The position numbers and the translations under genes were made by a program. Shown here one piece after another: positions 11,055 to 21,825 of a stretch of 64,000 bases of DNA (position 1 is its first letter; every line of letters starts with the position of its first letter). The DNA is from Cladosporium sp. IMV 00045 (Eukaryota > Ascomycota > Dothideomycetes > Cladosporiales > Cladosporiaceae), in contig MSJI02000848.1 in NCBI GenBank assembly GCA_001931905.2, positions 1 to 64,000 on the forward strand, given 5' to 3'. Under the pieces are notes generated by a model that did no database searches, had not been told where the DNA came from, and was given only the letters and a program-made list of their open reading frames with translations.

Positions 11055-12952
11055 ATGTCGCACTCGCCAAATGACCCCGATGCAGCGACTTCTCCGGCAA
11101 AGGCTGCATCGTCCAACGTCAGCACGCAGTCTCAAGACCCCTCCAAGTTCAACGCCATCGATCGCAACAACACTCGGCCAGATATCGACCTGCCGGGTCA
11201 AACATGGCTCACTGTTCTGGAAGCGGCGTGCACATATGGGCCTCCCATTTTTGAGAGGATCATGCTTAATTTCATCAAAAATCCAAATGTCACCTCATCA
11301 CATCTTTTCCGCGCGGACATCTTGTTCGACAGCCACAACGAGTTCGAGCAGGTGGATTCAAATGCGACTGATGACATTTCTGAAAACTTCCCGGATGAAC
11401 AGCGTCACCCAAGGACCTTTGACTTACCTGGATGGACCCAAGATCGAGTGATTGTGCGATTACTCGTCCCCCGGAACCAGCAGCTGGACAAGCCTTTGAT
11501 CCAGACTTGTATCCTGCTTTCAAAGAACTCGAAAGAAGATGCACAAGAACACCTTGTAATCTACATCCCTCACACAGAAAAGCCAGAGGACATGCCTTTT
11601 TACCATCCTACCGTGCAAAAGCTCGCCTTCCACCACTCCTTCAAACCCACCAGCAATCAGCCGGATCCCGCGAGTAACCCCGACGGCTCGTCGCCAGGCA
11701 CAGGCATTCTCTCAGTATCCTACAACCCATTCGATCCCTCTTCAGAGCTCGAGCCGAAACTCCAGCGCACCGCTCTCAAGCTGCTTCAGACGATACACAA
11801 ACACGGCCAAGGACAGCTCGCTGGCTATGAGAAGAAAGTGCACCTCGATCAGATCATCCCGCAGAAACGGTATCAGGACACCTACGCGATGTTGAAGGCA
11901 AAGTACGGACGGAAAATCAGCGAGGCGTGGGTCGAAGTCACCGACCCGGCGAAGCATGTCTTCGAGGACCTGGGCATTGCGGCGTTTTGTCTGGAGTTGT
12001 GGCGAGATATGTATGAGGTTCCAGGCAGGAGTGATGGGCAGGCCGTTGGTGGCGCAGGGAACTTAGAGGTCGGAATCGAAGCATTGAAAATCGAGGAAGC
12101 TCACAAGAAACCTCCCTTCCCGGGCTTCGTCGACATCGGCTGCGGCAACGGTCTGCTGGTCTACATCCTCAACTCGGAAGGCTACCCAGGAACCGGCTTC
12201 GACGCGCGCGAGCGCAAGACCTGGTCCATCTTCCCACCTGAGATCCGCCAGAACCTCCGCCAATCCCTCCTCGTGCCCGAACTCCTCCGCCCAGACAGCA
12301 ACAACAACAACACCGCCACAGAAGACGCCTCAAAATCCTGGCACTCCGGCCTCTTCGCCCCGGAACATTCATCATCTCCAACCACGCCGACGAACTAACC
12401 GCCTGGACGCCCCTGCTCGCCCACCTGAACGACAGCGCCTTCATCGCCATCCCCTGCTGCTCGCACGACCTGGCCGGCTCGCGCTTCCGCGCGCCCGACT
12501 CGACCAAAGCGCAGAAAGCGCAGGCCGTAGCGGCCAAGCGGAACGAGCACGCTGCCAGATTACCCCAGCAAACTGCAGATACCGACGTTGCCGAGCAGGG
12601 CAAGGCGCCGGAGCTGCGGCTCACGCAAGCGGCGGAGACGGGCAGCCTGAAGAAGACCCTGGTGCACAAGAAGATGGCGTCGGCGTACAGCACGCTTTGC
12701 GCGTATGTTGAGGCGTTGGCGGAGGCGGTGGGGTTTGAGGCTGAGAAGGAGGTGTTGAGGATTCCGAGTACGAGGAATCAGAGCATTATTGGGCGCCGCA
12801 GGAAGGTGGATGTGGATGAGGGGTTGGAGGTGAAGAGGGAAAAGGTTAGGGCGTTGGTGGAGGAGGAGTTGGGGAGGGGGATTGAAGATGTGGGCAGGGA
12901 GTGGATTGAGAAGGCGGAGAGGTTGGCGAAGAAGCCGGGGAGTGGGCATTGA
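11055..12952 (+). CDS. TRM44: tRNA(Ser) Um44 2'-O-methyltransferase, with an apparent frameshift
   Basis: TRM44 methylates the ribose of U44 in tRNA-Ser using S-adenosylmethionine. The first 435 or so codons (from 11055) contain the SAM-binding block [20 protein letters not shown] followed by [10 protein letters not shown], the family signature around residue 360. The continuation ([36 protein letters not shown], then a C-terminal block to the stop at 12952) is equally family-like but lies in a different frame. The switch falls at about 12355-12364, inside a GCCCCGGAAC run; one extra base there would make both parts continuous. I tested splice pairs around the site and none joins the two frames without a stop. 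So the gene has either a real 1-nt deletion (a pseudogene or truncated allele) or a sequence error. Without repair it would stop at 12398 after 447 residues, losing the C-terminal third. Confidence 0.85.
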
Positions 12953-13009
12953 TTCTTGGATGGGGGGTTTTGTAGATGGGTTGTTCATACGGGGGTTGTA
13001 GAGTTGACT

Positions 13010-14236
13010 CTATTGTGCAGAAATGAAACGAATGTACACGAATCCTCGAAACGCTTCAACTCGAGGCTCTGCTAGCATGAGTACTGTCATTAGATGTGCC
13101 CTCGTGAGATATAAAAGTCTTGCATGTTCGTGAGTGGCGATATTCGTACCTTCTACTCGAATGTCTCCAGTGACCCATCGATCACTCCTCTCTGCATCAT
13201 CTGATGAATCTGATGCGGTCTCGCCATCTGTCGATGTCTCGTCATCAATCTCCACAGACATATCCCATAGCCACAGTCTTTCGTTGTGGTCCCAATTGAG
13301 CTCGCCATGGAAGATGATCAATTCCTGTAAAGCGACAGGGAACTGGTCACGAATCCGAATCCTCTCTGCCGTGGTGAGAGTACCGAGGAAGTCTATCTTC
13401 TTCAATTCATAGGGATTCTGCCTGAGCGCCAGAGCCTCTAGAACGCCCTGTCGTCGCAAGTACCTGAACACTTTCGAGGCCACGCGATGACAATGCATCC
13501 GACAATAAGCGTTCTCGACATTTATTTGGATACTGCGCAGTCTTGGAAATGTTTCGAGAACATTCTTGATCATATCGCCAGCAGTCTCCTCCCAGAAAGC
13601 CTCCACCAGGGTGTCATGGAGAGTACTAATTCTGTAGCTGTCAGACCAATCTGAGTAATGAGGAGCGTTGACGTCGGTCCACCAGATAAAGGCTTCGGCA
13701 TTCTTACCGTCCCACTGGCGGTTGTCGATTGCTATGCTGATGCTTCGTACATGGCATGGCTGTGTGGTGTACAGGCCAGGGAATATGCGCCATGCCTGAT
13801 CGTCTGCAGCTGCCCAGTGGAAGGTTTGGCGCGTCACGGGAATAATGAAACGGTTCCCAAATTGATACTGCCCCAGGGCCTCGTGGCGCATTTGCCGGTT
13901 GACTGCAAAAAGGCTTAGGTTGACGCGCGCGCGGTGTCCCATGGCTTCGAGCGCTCGGAAGCGCATGTCGTCGTATCTGACATGGCCCGGACAGTTCACA
14001 CGGACGTCGCCAATCACCACGCAGGCGTCGTAGATGGCATTGCGTATCTCGGGGGGAAGGCTGAAGAAGTTGTCCGTATCTCTTTGTGCGGCGTGGGTAC
14101 TGTTGTTTGGTGGTGTTTGGACCTGATTTGACCGCAGTGCTGCTATCTCCGCTCTGAGCGCAGTGATCTCTCTTCGCAATATCTGCTCGGGGTCCAGTCT
14201 TGCCATGTGATAAGCGTCGGCTCTTGATAAATCCAT
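13010..14236 (-). CDS. Hypothetical protein with F-box-like LPPEIRNxIY motif
   Basis: A single exon encodes 408 residues starting at a well-placed ATG. Residues about 15-37 form a short heptad-like helix (EQILRREITALRAEIAALRS). FFSLPPEIRNAIYDACVV at about residue 57 is the LPxE-R-xIY signature that opens many F-box-like or 2EXR-type proteins of Dothideomycetes. The rest has the mixed alpha/beta look of these families (VRSISIAIDN, LRSIQINVENAYC). An acidic Ser/Asp patch lies near residues 335-355. If it is an F-box it would adapt substrates to an SCF ubiquitin ligase, but no substrate domain is visible and this class is largely uncharacterised. Its stop lies 58 nt from the TRM44 stop, so the two genes are tail to tail. 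Confidence 0.75.
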   Translation of the reverse strand: MDLSRADAYHMARLDPEQILRREITALRAEIAALRSNQVQTPPNNSTHAAQRDTDNFFSLPPEIRNAIYDACVVIGDVRVNCPGHVRYDDMRFRALEAMGHRARVNLSLFAVNRQMRHEALGQYQFGNRFIIPVTRQTFHWAAADDQAWRIFPGLYTTQPCHVRSISIAIDNRQWDGKNAEAFIWWTDVNAPHYSDWSDSYRISTLHDTLVEAFWEETAGDMIKNVLETFPRLRSIQINVENAYCRMHCHRVASKVFRYLRRQGVLEALALRQNPYELKKIDFLGTLTTAERIRIRDQFPVALQELIIFHGELNWDHNERLWLWDMSVEIDDETSTDGETASDSSDDAERSDRWVTGDIRVEGTNIATHEHARLLYLTRAHLMTVLMLAEPRVEAFRGFVYIRFISAQ

Positions 14237-14641
14237 GGTGGAAGGATGGCTTCGCTGTTCGTAGGTAGCGGATATCGATGCTGGCGGCCTTTTATAGTCG
14301 CACTGATGGTAAGGATGTTTTGACGGTGGTGTTGTGATGGAGAGAAAGATGTGTTCGTCGACTTTCAGAAGTCACAATGAGAAGTCATTGTTTGGGTCAA
14401 CTGTGAGGCAAGTGCTGCAGGCAGCGTCGTCTCAGTGAGGGAGGAACGAGTTCTCGCCAGACGTCACTCTATCTTGACCTCATTCCATCTCTTCATCTGG
14501 AAAAGCAAGTCAGTTGACAGTGAATACAAGCTAAGCCATGCATCAATAAAACTTCTTGGAACCTGCGCGGGTTGTTTCCCACAATGCACACATTCTTTGG
14601 TCACCCTACTGTCGACCACCGCCCGACGCAAAGCGCTCGCC
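14237..14641. other. Divergent promoter region
   Basis: About 400 bp between the F-box-like gene (-) and the small gene at 14642 (+). It should carry both promoters. A CA/TG-rich stretch is seen but no clear regulatory motif that I would defend. Confidence 0.4.
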
Positions 14642-15149
14642 ATGCCTTTCGACATTCATCTTGGTTTCGAAATGGTCTTTGGCACATTCTCTACACGAGC
14701 CAAGAACCCGAAGGTGCGGGCGCCGCGACACCCGAATAAACGACATCCTTTCTACTTTCGATGTAACCGAGGCAGACTTGTCGCCAGAAACCCTCGCTCT
14801 GCAACGCCGTGTTCGAGAAGAAAAGCGCAAAGCAAGCCATATGAAAGCTGTTCGCAGACTTGTTGTTGACAAGGTCGCCCTGAAGTACCAGGTCATACAA
14901 TGGCAGAAGGCGGTACATGCTAGGAAGAAGCCACTGAAACGCGAGTCGACGAACGCAGAATATCAGGTTGCGATTGAAGAAGACTGGGAACTGATAGACC
15001 TGTCGGAGGTTCAGCCTGTTCACCTAGCGAAGATGGATCTCACTGGTCTGTCTCCTTCGCTACTCGAACTTGCTGAGCGCGGCAGTTTGGAATACACGAA
15101 GGAAGAGGAGAAGGCATTGCAGGAGCTTCTTGCGAAGAACATCAACTGA
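14642..15149 (+). CDS. Small hypothetical protein, Lys/Glu-rich (splice model tentative)
   Basis: I do not recognise this protein. The supported part is the frame ending at 15149, which contains ADLSPETLALQRRVREEKRK, KAVRRLVVDKVALKYQVIQ and a C-terminal EYTKEEEKALQELLAKNIN; it is rich in charged helices. That frame has no upstream ATG of its own. A start at 14642 (context GCCATGC) joined by a 58-nt GTGCGG...CCGAG intron (exons 14642-14713 and 14772-15149) keeps phase and gives 149 residues. The GAG acceptor is weak, so the 5' exon is a guess. Nothing suggests membrane or secretion signals. The next gene downstream is EF-3 on the same strand, about 730 bp away. Confidence 0.4.
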
Positions 15150-15878
15150 ATGACGAAGGGGATTAGGGTCTCGTAAAGTATAGGTCATTGGAAAGAACGC
15201 CATGCCTACACCGCTGGTTGGAATCGAGAAGCATTGAAAGGAGCCTGGTAGAGTAGCCCATCATCGTACAAACAATACCCAGGTACTATCAACAAAGAAC
15301 AACGGTTGAAGTCCCCAAGAGCCAATCGGGTGTTGCAGTAAGCCGGCAACAGAGTCTGTCAAGAGAACGAGAAGGGATAGCAAAGTCAAATGCGGTGACG
15401 TGCCGAGTGAGATGTGATTGGTGAGGCGGTTGTGATTTATCTCGTAGGGCTGAGCGAGCCAGCCAGCCGAAATCTCCTTGTCTCCCTGATCTTCCCAAGA
15501 CAGAGAGTGGCGTTAGCGTCTCACAGCGGCACGTGGAGACGATTGTTGGGCCTTCTTTTGAGAATTTCCTCTGCAGCGGGGCAACCAACAGTCTTTTGCT
15601 CCCACCCTTTATAAAGAACCAGGCACTTCTCGCTTGACAGGAGCACCACCGCTCTCTGGACTCTCCACTCCACTCTTTATTTTTTTAATACCCGCGCCCT
15701 CTCGCGAAGGCGCACCACCTCCCGGTCACCGGAGCGCAGTGATCAGTTTTCGCTGCTTACTCAAGCCCACGCTCGCTGGCTGACCGACCCTGTCCCGCCT
15801 GTGAAGAAAAAAAAAAAAGATACCCCTTACGGCTTTACGACTATAGAAGAAGAAAAGACAAACAACCCAGAAAGCGGC
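15150..15878 (+). promoter_or_regulatory. EF-3 promoter and leader region
   Basis: A TTTATAAAG motif at about 15608-15616 lies some 260 bp before the start of the very highly expressed EF-3 gene and is a good TATA-box candidate. It is followed by a C/T-rich stretch (about 15,640-15,720: CTCTCTGGACTCTCCACTCC and similar), the usual setting of transcription starts in highly expressed fungal genes. An intron in the leader is possible but not demonstrable here. Confidence 0.55.
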
Positions 15879-18800
15879 ATGCCCCACCAGGAGTCGCCTC
15901 CCATGGCTCCGCAAGTAATGGTGAGCAGCAAAAATGCTGCTCCCACTCCCGAAGACGTCGCCTCTATCACTTCCAAGATTTATGGCTCCAAGACCTCCCA
16001 GGAGAGCCTCGATGCTTCCTACATGCTCACCGATGTTCTGCTCAACAGCGTCGGTTTCCGCGGTCTTGCCGGCTACGGCATTATCCAGGAGATCGTGAAG
16101 AGCGCCACCGACAAGAAGAGTGGTGCTAAGAGGGAGGGCGCCATGTTCGCACTCGGTGCGATCTTCGAGCGCTTCCCTCCCAAGGCTAGAATCACCGAGG
16201 TCGTCTTCATGTTGCAAGAGCAAGGACTCGTGACCTGCGCACTGGATGCGCTGTCAGACAAGCAGAGCGCCGTGAAGGAGGGCGCTCAATATGCTCTGGA
16301 CACCCTCTTCGACCACCTGAGCGCCGAGGCCAAGGTCTTCGGTCTTCTGCCGGTCTTGATGGCCTACCTCCGCAAGTCCGCCATCAAGTGGCCGGGTGCT
16401 GCCGGTGCGCTGGCGCTGATCGGCAAGATGGCCGCAAAGGCTGAGATCGGTATGGAGAGCCTCGAGGTCGAGAAGAGCAAGGACGTCTTGCGCGAGGCTA
16501 TGGGCAAGCACCTGCAGGCCTTGATTCCCATCGTCGAATCCGGTATGCACGACCTGAAGAACGAGGTGGCCAAGCAGGGCATCAAGACCATGAACCTTTT
16601 GACCACCCTTCTCCAAAACGACGATATCGCGCCGAGAGTCCCTATTATTGTCAAGGCTATTGAGGACCCGAGCACTGAGGCCCAGAGGAAGGCCATCCAC
16701 GCGCTCAGCCAGACCACTTTCGTTACGGTCGTCACCTCGCCCGTTCTGGCTCTCTTGACTCCGATCCTGGAGCGTTCGCTTAACACTCCTACGACTTCCC
16801 AGGAGGTCACCCGCCAGACCGTCGTTGTTGTCGAGAACTTGACCAAGCTCGTCCACGACCCTGTTGAAGCCCGCACTTTCTTGCCTAAGCTTCAGCCTGG
16901 TGTCCAGGCCGTCTGCGACCGCGCCTCTCTTCCTGAGGTCCGTGAAATCGGCCAGAGGGCTCTCGATGTCATGAACAAGGCCATGGGCGAGGGCGCCGAC
17001 CCCAACGTCGCCGAGCGCGTCTCCGAGGCCGACGTTCTTGCCGTCCTCGAGAAGGAGGTTCAGGCCAACGGTGGCCTTCTCAACCTCCCCGGTGACGCCG
17101 AGGTCTGGTCGCTCGCGAAGAACTACATTTCTCAGATCGTCCGTGAAGACGTCGTCCAGCGCGCTCTTGATCGTATTGTGTCCAACATCACCCCTTACCT
17201 GGAGCCTCTTATGGAGAACGCTGGCGCTGTTGCCGAAGCTGTCCACAAGTTCTACGTGAGCGAGGACGAGCGCAAGTTTGGCGCTCCTCCTCAGGTCGAG
17301 GAGGGCGAGACTGAGATTGTCAACGCTACCTTCTCTCTCGGCTACGGTGGTATGCTGCTGCTCTCGCACACCAACCTGCGTCTCCTCAAGGGCCACCGTT
17401 ACGGTCTCTGCGGTCGCAACGGTTGCGGTAAAAGTACTCTCATGCGCTCTATCGCTACTGGCAAGCTCGATGGCTTCCCTCCCCAAGATGAGGTCCGCAC
17501 TTGTTTCGTCGAGCACAACCAGGGCGAGGACGCCGATCTTACCATTCTGGAGTACGCCCTGAAGGACCCCGAGCTCCAGTCCGAGGGCAAGGACCGTATC
17601 GTCTCCGTTCTGGAGGAGGTCGGATTCTCTTCTGGCCCCGAGGGTCGCCAGTCCGAGAAGGTTGGCTCCCTCTCCGGTGGTTGGAAGATGAAGCTTGCTT
17701 TGGCTCGTGCTATGTTGATGCGTGCCGACGTCTTCCTCCTCGACGAACCTACCAACCATCTTGACGTTGGCAATGTCAAGTGGCTCCAGGAGTACCTCAA
17801 GACCCACACCGACATCACCTCTCTGATCGTCTCTCACGACTCTGGTTTCCTTGACGAGGTCTGCACCGACATTCTGCACTACGAACAGAAGAAGTTGAAG
17901 AACTACAAGGGTAACCTTGCTGCTTTCGTCAGACAGAAGCCCGAGGCCAAGACCTACTACACCCTCAGCGACGACATTGCGCCTTTCAAGTTCCCTCCTC
18001 CTGGTATCCTCACCGGTGTCAAGTCCAACACCCGCGCTATCCTGCGTATGTCCGACTGCACTTTCACCTACCCCGGCGCCAGCAAGCCCAACCTTCACGG
18101 CCTCTCTGCCCAACTCACCCTCAGCAGCAGAGTGGCCATCATCGGTCCCAACGGTGCTGGTAAATCTACTCTCATCAAGGTCCTGACTGGTGAGGTCATC
18201 CCGCAGCAGGGTAAGGTCGAGAAGCACCCCAACTTGCGTATTGGTTACATCAAGCAGCACGCTCTCGAGCACGTTGAGATGCACTTGGAGAAGACTCCCA
18301 ACCAGTACCTGCAGTGGCGTTACGCCAACGGTGACGACCGTGAAGTCATGATGAAGCAGACTCGCGTGCTCACCGACGAGGACAAGGCACAGATGGACGT
18401 CACCATCGACATTGGTGACGGCAAGGGTCCCCGCAAGATCGAGACCCTCATCGGTCGCCAGAAGTACAAGAAGACCTTCCAGTACGAGGTCAAGTGGGTC
18501 GGCTGGCTGCCCAAGCACAACACCATGATCTCCCGCGAGACTCTCACCGAGCGCGGCTTCCAGAAGCTGATCCAGGAGTTCGACGACCACGAGGCCAGCA
18601 GAGAGGGTCTCGGTTTCCGCAAGCTCGAGCCCAAGGTCATCAGCAAGCACTTCGAGGACGTCGGTCTCGACCCCGAGATCGCCAACCACAACGAAATCTC
18701 CGGTCTCTCCGGTGGCCAGAAGGTCAAGGTCGTGCTCGCCGGTGCCATGTGGAACAACCCTCACTTGCTCGTGCTCGACGAGCCCACCAACTTCTTGGAC

Positions 18801-19235
18801 CGCGAGTCCCTTGGAGGTCTCGCCGTCGCCATCCGCGACTACAAGGGCGGTGTCGTGATGATTTCCCACAACGAGGAGTTCGTCGGCGCCCTCTGCCCCG
18901 AGCAATGGCACGTCGAAGCCGGCCGTCTGACCCAGAAGGGCCACCTTGCCGTCTCCCTGGACCGCTTCGAGGACTCCCGCCCGGGCTCGTCCCTCGCTTC
19001 CTCCGCCGTCGCCAGCTCCAACGTCAGCTCCGCCGCTCCCAGCACCAACGGCACGCCCGCCCAGAGCGACGCCGAGGGTGGCGGTGAACTGAAGTTCAAG
19101 GCCAAGAAGAAGAAGAAGAAGACCCGTGCCGAGCAGAAGGAGTCCGAGGTCAGGAGGAGACTGAGGCACATCGAGTGGCTCAACAGTCCCAAGGGCACTC
19201 CTCACCCTCCTGACTCGGACGCCGAGGACGCTTAA
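15879..19235 (+). CDS. TEF3: Translation elongation factor 3 (EF-3)
   Basis: EF-3 is the fungus-specific ribosomal ATPase that helps release E-site tRNA and load aminoacyl-tRNA. One long exon encodes 1,118 residues from the ATG at 15879. HEAT-type helical repeats fill the N-terminal 400 residues. The first ABC domain has GRNGCGKST (about residue 515), LSGGWKMKLALARAML and LLDEPTNHLDV; the second has GPNGAGKST (about 760), LSGGQKVKVVLAGAMW and LVLDEPTNFLDRE. Between them sits the chromodomain-like insert KYKKTFQYEVKWVGWLPKH that marks EF-3. The C-terminus has a Lys-rich tail (KFKAKKKKKKTRAEQKE). It is about 70 residues longer than yeast EF-3, mostly at the N-terminus; starts at 15903 or 15918 are alternatives. 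Codon use is strongly biased to C-ending codons, as expected of an abundant protein. Confidence 0.97.
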   Translation: MPHQESPPMAPQVMVSSKNAAPTPEDVASITSKIYGSKTSQESLDASYMLTDVLLNSVGFRGLAGYGIIQEIVKSATDKKSGAKREGAMFALGAIFERFPPKARITEVVFMLQEQGLVTCALDALSDKQSAVKEGAQYALDTLFDHLSAEAKVFGLLPVLMAYLRKSAIKWPGAAGALALIGKMAAKAEIGMESLEVEKSKDVLREAMGKHLQALIPIVESGMHDLKNEVAKQGIKTMNLLTTLLQNDDIAPRVPIIVKAIEDPSTEAQRKAIHALSQTTFVTVVTSPVLALLTPILERSLNTPTTSQEVTRQTVVVVENLTKLVHDPVEARTFLPKLQPGVQAVCDRASLPEVREIGQRALDVMNKAMGEGADPNVAERVSEADVLAVLEKEVQANGGLLNLPGDAEVWSLAKNYISQIVREDVVQRALDRIVSNITPYLEPLMENAGAVAEAVHKFYVSEDERKFGAPPQVEEGETEIVNATFSLGYGGMLLLSHTNLRLLKGHRYGLCGRNGCGKSTLMRSIATGKLDGFPPQDEVRTCFVEHNQGEDADLTILEYALKDPELQSEGKDRIVSVLEEVGFSSGPEGRQSEKVGSLSGGWKMKLALARAMLMRADVFLLDEPTNHLDVGNVKWLQEYLKTHTDITSLIVSHDSGFLDEVCTDILHYEQKKLKNYKGNLAAFVRQKPEAKTYYTLSDDIAPFKFPPPGILTGVKSNTRAILRMSDCTFTYPGASKPNLHGLSAQLTLSSRVAIIGPNGAGKSTLIKVLTGEVIPQQGKVEKHPNLRIGYIKQHALEHVEMHLEKTPNQYLQWRYANGDDREVMMKQTRVLTDEDKAQMDVTIDIGDGKGPRKIETLIGRQKYKKTFQYEVKWVGWLPKHNTMISRETLTERGFQKLIQEFDDHEASREGLGFRKLEPKVISKHFEDVGLDPEIANHNEISGLSGGQKVKVVLAGAMWNNPHLLVLDEPTNFLDRESLGGLAVAIRDYKGGVVMISHNEEFVGALCPEQWHVEAGRLTQKGHLAVSLDRFEDSRPGSSLASSAVASSNVSSAAPSTNGTPAQSDAEGGGELKFKAKKKKKKTRAEQKESEVRRRLRHIEWLNSPKGTPHPPDSDAEDA

Positions 19236-19873
19236 TGGATTGGTCGTTTCGAAGCGAGTTCCGATTAATGAAGGGTGGATGATCTTGTTGCATTTTACCT
19301 GGGCGTTTCCCTTTTTACCTTTTCTTCCTTCATGACTTTTCTCTCGAGGAAGACAGATGAGATACAAAAATTGCATGGCGTTTGATTTATTGATTTATTT
19401 TTCTTTATTTTTTTCTTGAACTCAGTCCTGTTACAGCTGGGACGGAATGTTTTCTGTCTGTTCCTCTTGCCCTGGATCCTTGCTTTTCGGCATACACAGT
19501 TCCCGTTCGGATGTTCTGCGTTTTGTTGGTTAAGTTTACTGCTATGTGCGCGATGTTTGGGATAATTGGACTGTTGCGGTTTAGACCATAGATTGATTGA
19601 TGTAGCGAAATTTACATGATTTATCCTTGACTTGTCTTGTGTCACGGTTCGTATGGCCGTCTAGTATATCAATCGATGTTAAACAAGCGTCACCTCCTCC
19701 TCTAGACCCTTCGGTACCATACTGCAGCTTCTTGAACAACCAAGAATGGGATTTTTATCAACCGTCTTTCTCTCCACCAGAAGACCCACGACACGCTCAA
19801 CCTCCTAGACTTCTCCAGCCTCTCATCAACAAGAGAACCACATCCTCCATCTCCCTCACGCACAAACACACCT
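19236..19873. other. Convergent 3' region between EF-3 and the sugar transporter
   Basis: The two genes end towards each other here. The sequence after the EF-3 stop is T-rich (19,300-19,420, with TTTATTGATTTATTTTTC-type runs), consistent with polyadenylation signals. The second half is C/A/T-rich. No further gene was found. Confidence 0.5.
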
Positions 19874-21825
19874 CTACTGCACCTGCTCCCCCACCCTCCT
19901 CAACAACGGCTGACTCTCCCCCTCCTCTCCCCCCGTTTTCGGATACGGCATGAACCTCCACTCACCCCCCTTAACCTTCCTAACACTCCACGTGCCTTCC
20001 TCCCTCGCTTTCTCGAAAAATTCCAAATTCTCCTCGAAACTCCTGCCCCCGCTTTCGGGCATGTAGACGAACGTCCAGAGACCTGCGAGGAAGTTCGTGC
20101 CTGCGAAGACGGCGAAGAGGGTGTAGCTGAGGTTGTTGAAGAGGATGGGCGTGAGCAGCGTGACGGTGAAGTTGGCTAGGCCCCAGATTATTACGCTAAT
20201 GGCTGTGCCTTGGGCGCGGGCGGTGGTGGGGTATATTTCGGTCTGGTTTTGTTGTTAGATTTATTATGGGGTTTGTTTGGCGTGGTGCAAGAGTGTTGGT
20301 TGTGCTGGTTTAGGAGGATTGGACTTACAGGGATGAGCCAGGGGGTTGCGAGCCAGGTTATGCCGAAGGTTGCGGTGGCGATGTAGAGGGTCTGTGATAG
20401 GAGATCGGTTAGTGAGGTGCTTCAAGGTCATTTAGAGGGTTCATCTTGTCCATTTCGTCAGGAGGATCCTTTCGCTTGACTGTTGTTGCAACAGTCTCCA
20501 TTTCTGGAATTTAAGACTTACTGCAAAACCTGTTAGCACTGACACGAAAATGAAAACAAAAAGGATCACCTCCAAGAAGAAAACTCACCAACAATACCCA
20601 ACACCGCCACCACCTCCGCCCTCACTCCCAGCTGGTCCGCATTCCTCTCCAACCCAGCAAAAAGCGCCAACAGGGCAAAACACGCCGTCAACCCGACCGA
20701 GCCCCAAACCATCAACGCCCTCCTCCCCACCGCATCGATGAGCAACCAGGCGAAAGTCATCAGCACAAAATACGAGACATAGTTTCCCTGCGTAAGAAAC
20801 TCCGACTCCCGCACCCCGTAACCAAGCAGTTCGAAAATCTGCGGCCCGTACACCGACACCGCACCATAGCCCGTCAGCGCCTGGTTGACTTGCCCCATGA
20901 TGGTGATTACTGTCGGGTGGAATTGCGCGTGGCCCGGCGTGAGCATGTCCGCGTAGCTGACGGGTGCTTCGCCCGATTCGGTCTCGCTCTTGTGGCTTTC
21001 GATCAGCTCTTTGCACGACGACTCGACCGCCCCCTTGTCCTCGTCGCCCATGATGGACGTCAGACTCTGCTTCGCGTCCTCCTCGCGGTCGTGGTAAATC
21101 AGCCAACGCGGGCTCTCGGGCAATTTCTGCACGAACAGCAGCAGACTCAGAGGGTAGGCTTGCATGGTCACGATGGGGATTCTCCACGCCCACTCGCTGC
21201 GCTTTCCCAGCGCCACCGTCGCGCCCAGGTTGATGGCGAACGCCATGTTGAGGCCGAGGATGTTGCTCTGGGATTCCTGCGCGAGCGCTTTGCCTCTTGC
21301 GCCGTCGCTGCTCAACTCGCTGCTGTATACGGGGACGACGCTGTCGATGCCGCCGACTCCCAGGCCCATGACCACGCGCCCCGCGTACATGATGCCCAGA
21401 GCTGCGGGGCCGGTGTAGCCGCCCAGGCCGGCGATGAACATGATCAGATTTCCCAGGCTGGCGGTGGCGAGGCACCCGAAGAGATCGGGTTTTCTGCCCC
21501 TGCGGTCCGCGAGCGTGGAGAAGAGGACGGCACCGATGGCGCAGCCTAGGTAGTAGACGGACACAATCACGCCGACTTGCGGCGATTCTTCGCGCAGACC
21601 CATGGTGGCGAGGTAGTCTTTGTTCGTGTTGATGAGGGACATCATGCCCTGGTCGTAGCCGTAGAGGGCGATTGCTGTGCTGCTGAACAGCACGACCTGG
21701 TGGGTGGCATGTTAGCTATTTTAACTCTTGGAGGTCAAGGAGTGAAGGCATTGTTGTCGCAGGAACTTAGGTCTTTCGCATACCTGCTGCTTCTTATCAT
21801 AAACGAAGCTCTTAAGTTTGTCCAT
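19874..21825 (-). CDS. MFS sugar transporter with a microexon
   Basis: Five exons on the minus strand: 21825-21784, 21696-20589, 20538-20522, 20391-20329 and 20242-19874, totalling 532 residues. Family marks are GYDQGMM in the first helix, the DRRGRK loop, GRVVMGLGVGGIDSVVPVY, PESPRWLIY before the central loop, and a TEIYP block in the C-terminal half. These place it among the sugar porters of the major facilitator superfamily (plasma-membrane proton symport or facilitated uptake); the substrate cannot be told. The first exon is only 14 codons. The third is 17 nt (reading VLTGFA with its neighbours) and is needed to keep frame; an 8-nt version using the AACAG acceptor also keeps frame. The cytosolic tail is acidic and ends EGESQPLLRRVGEQVQ. 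Confidence 0.85.

Noticed and set aside
12260..12330. Intron explanation for the TRM44 frame change
   Set aside because: GTGCCC to CACAG (49 nt) gives the wrong phase; GTCCAT to CACAG (98 nt) has the right phase but creates a TGA at the junction.
16254..19376. 1,040-codon minus-strand open frame
   Set aside because: It lies exactly opposite EF-3, is low in complexity (Val/Leu/Gly/Asp-rich) and has no domain; sense codon bias explains it.
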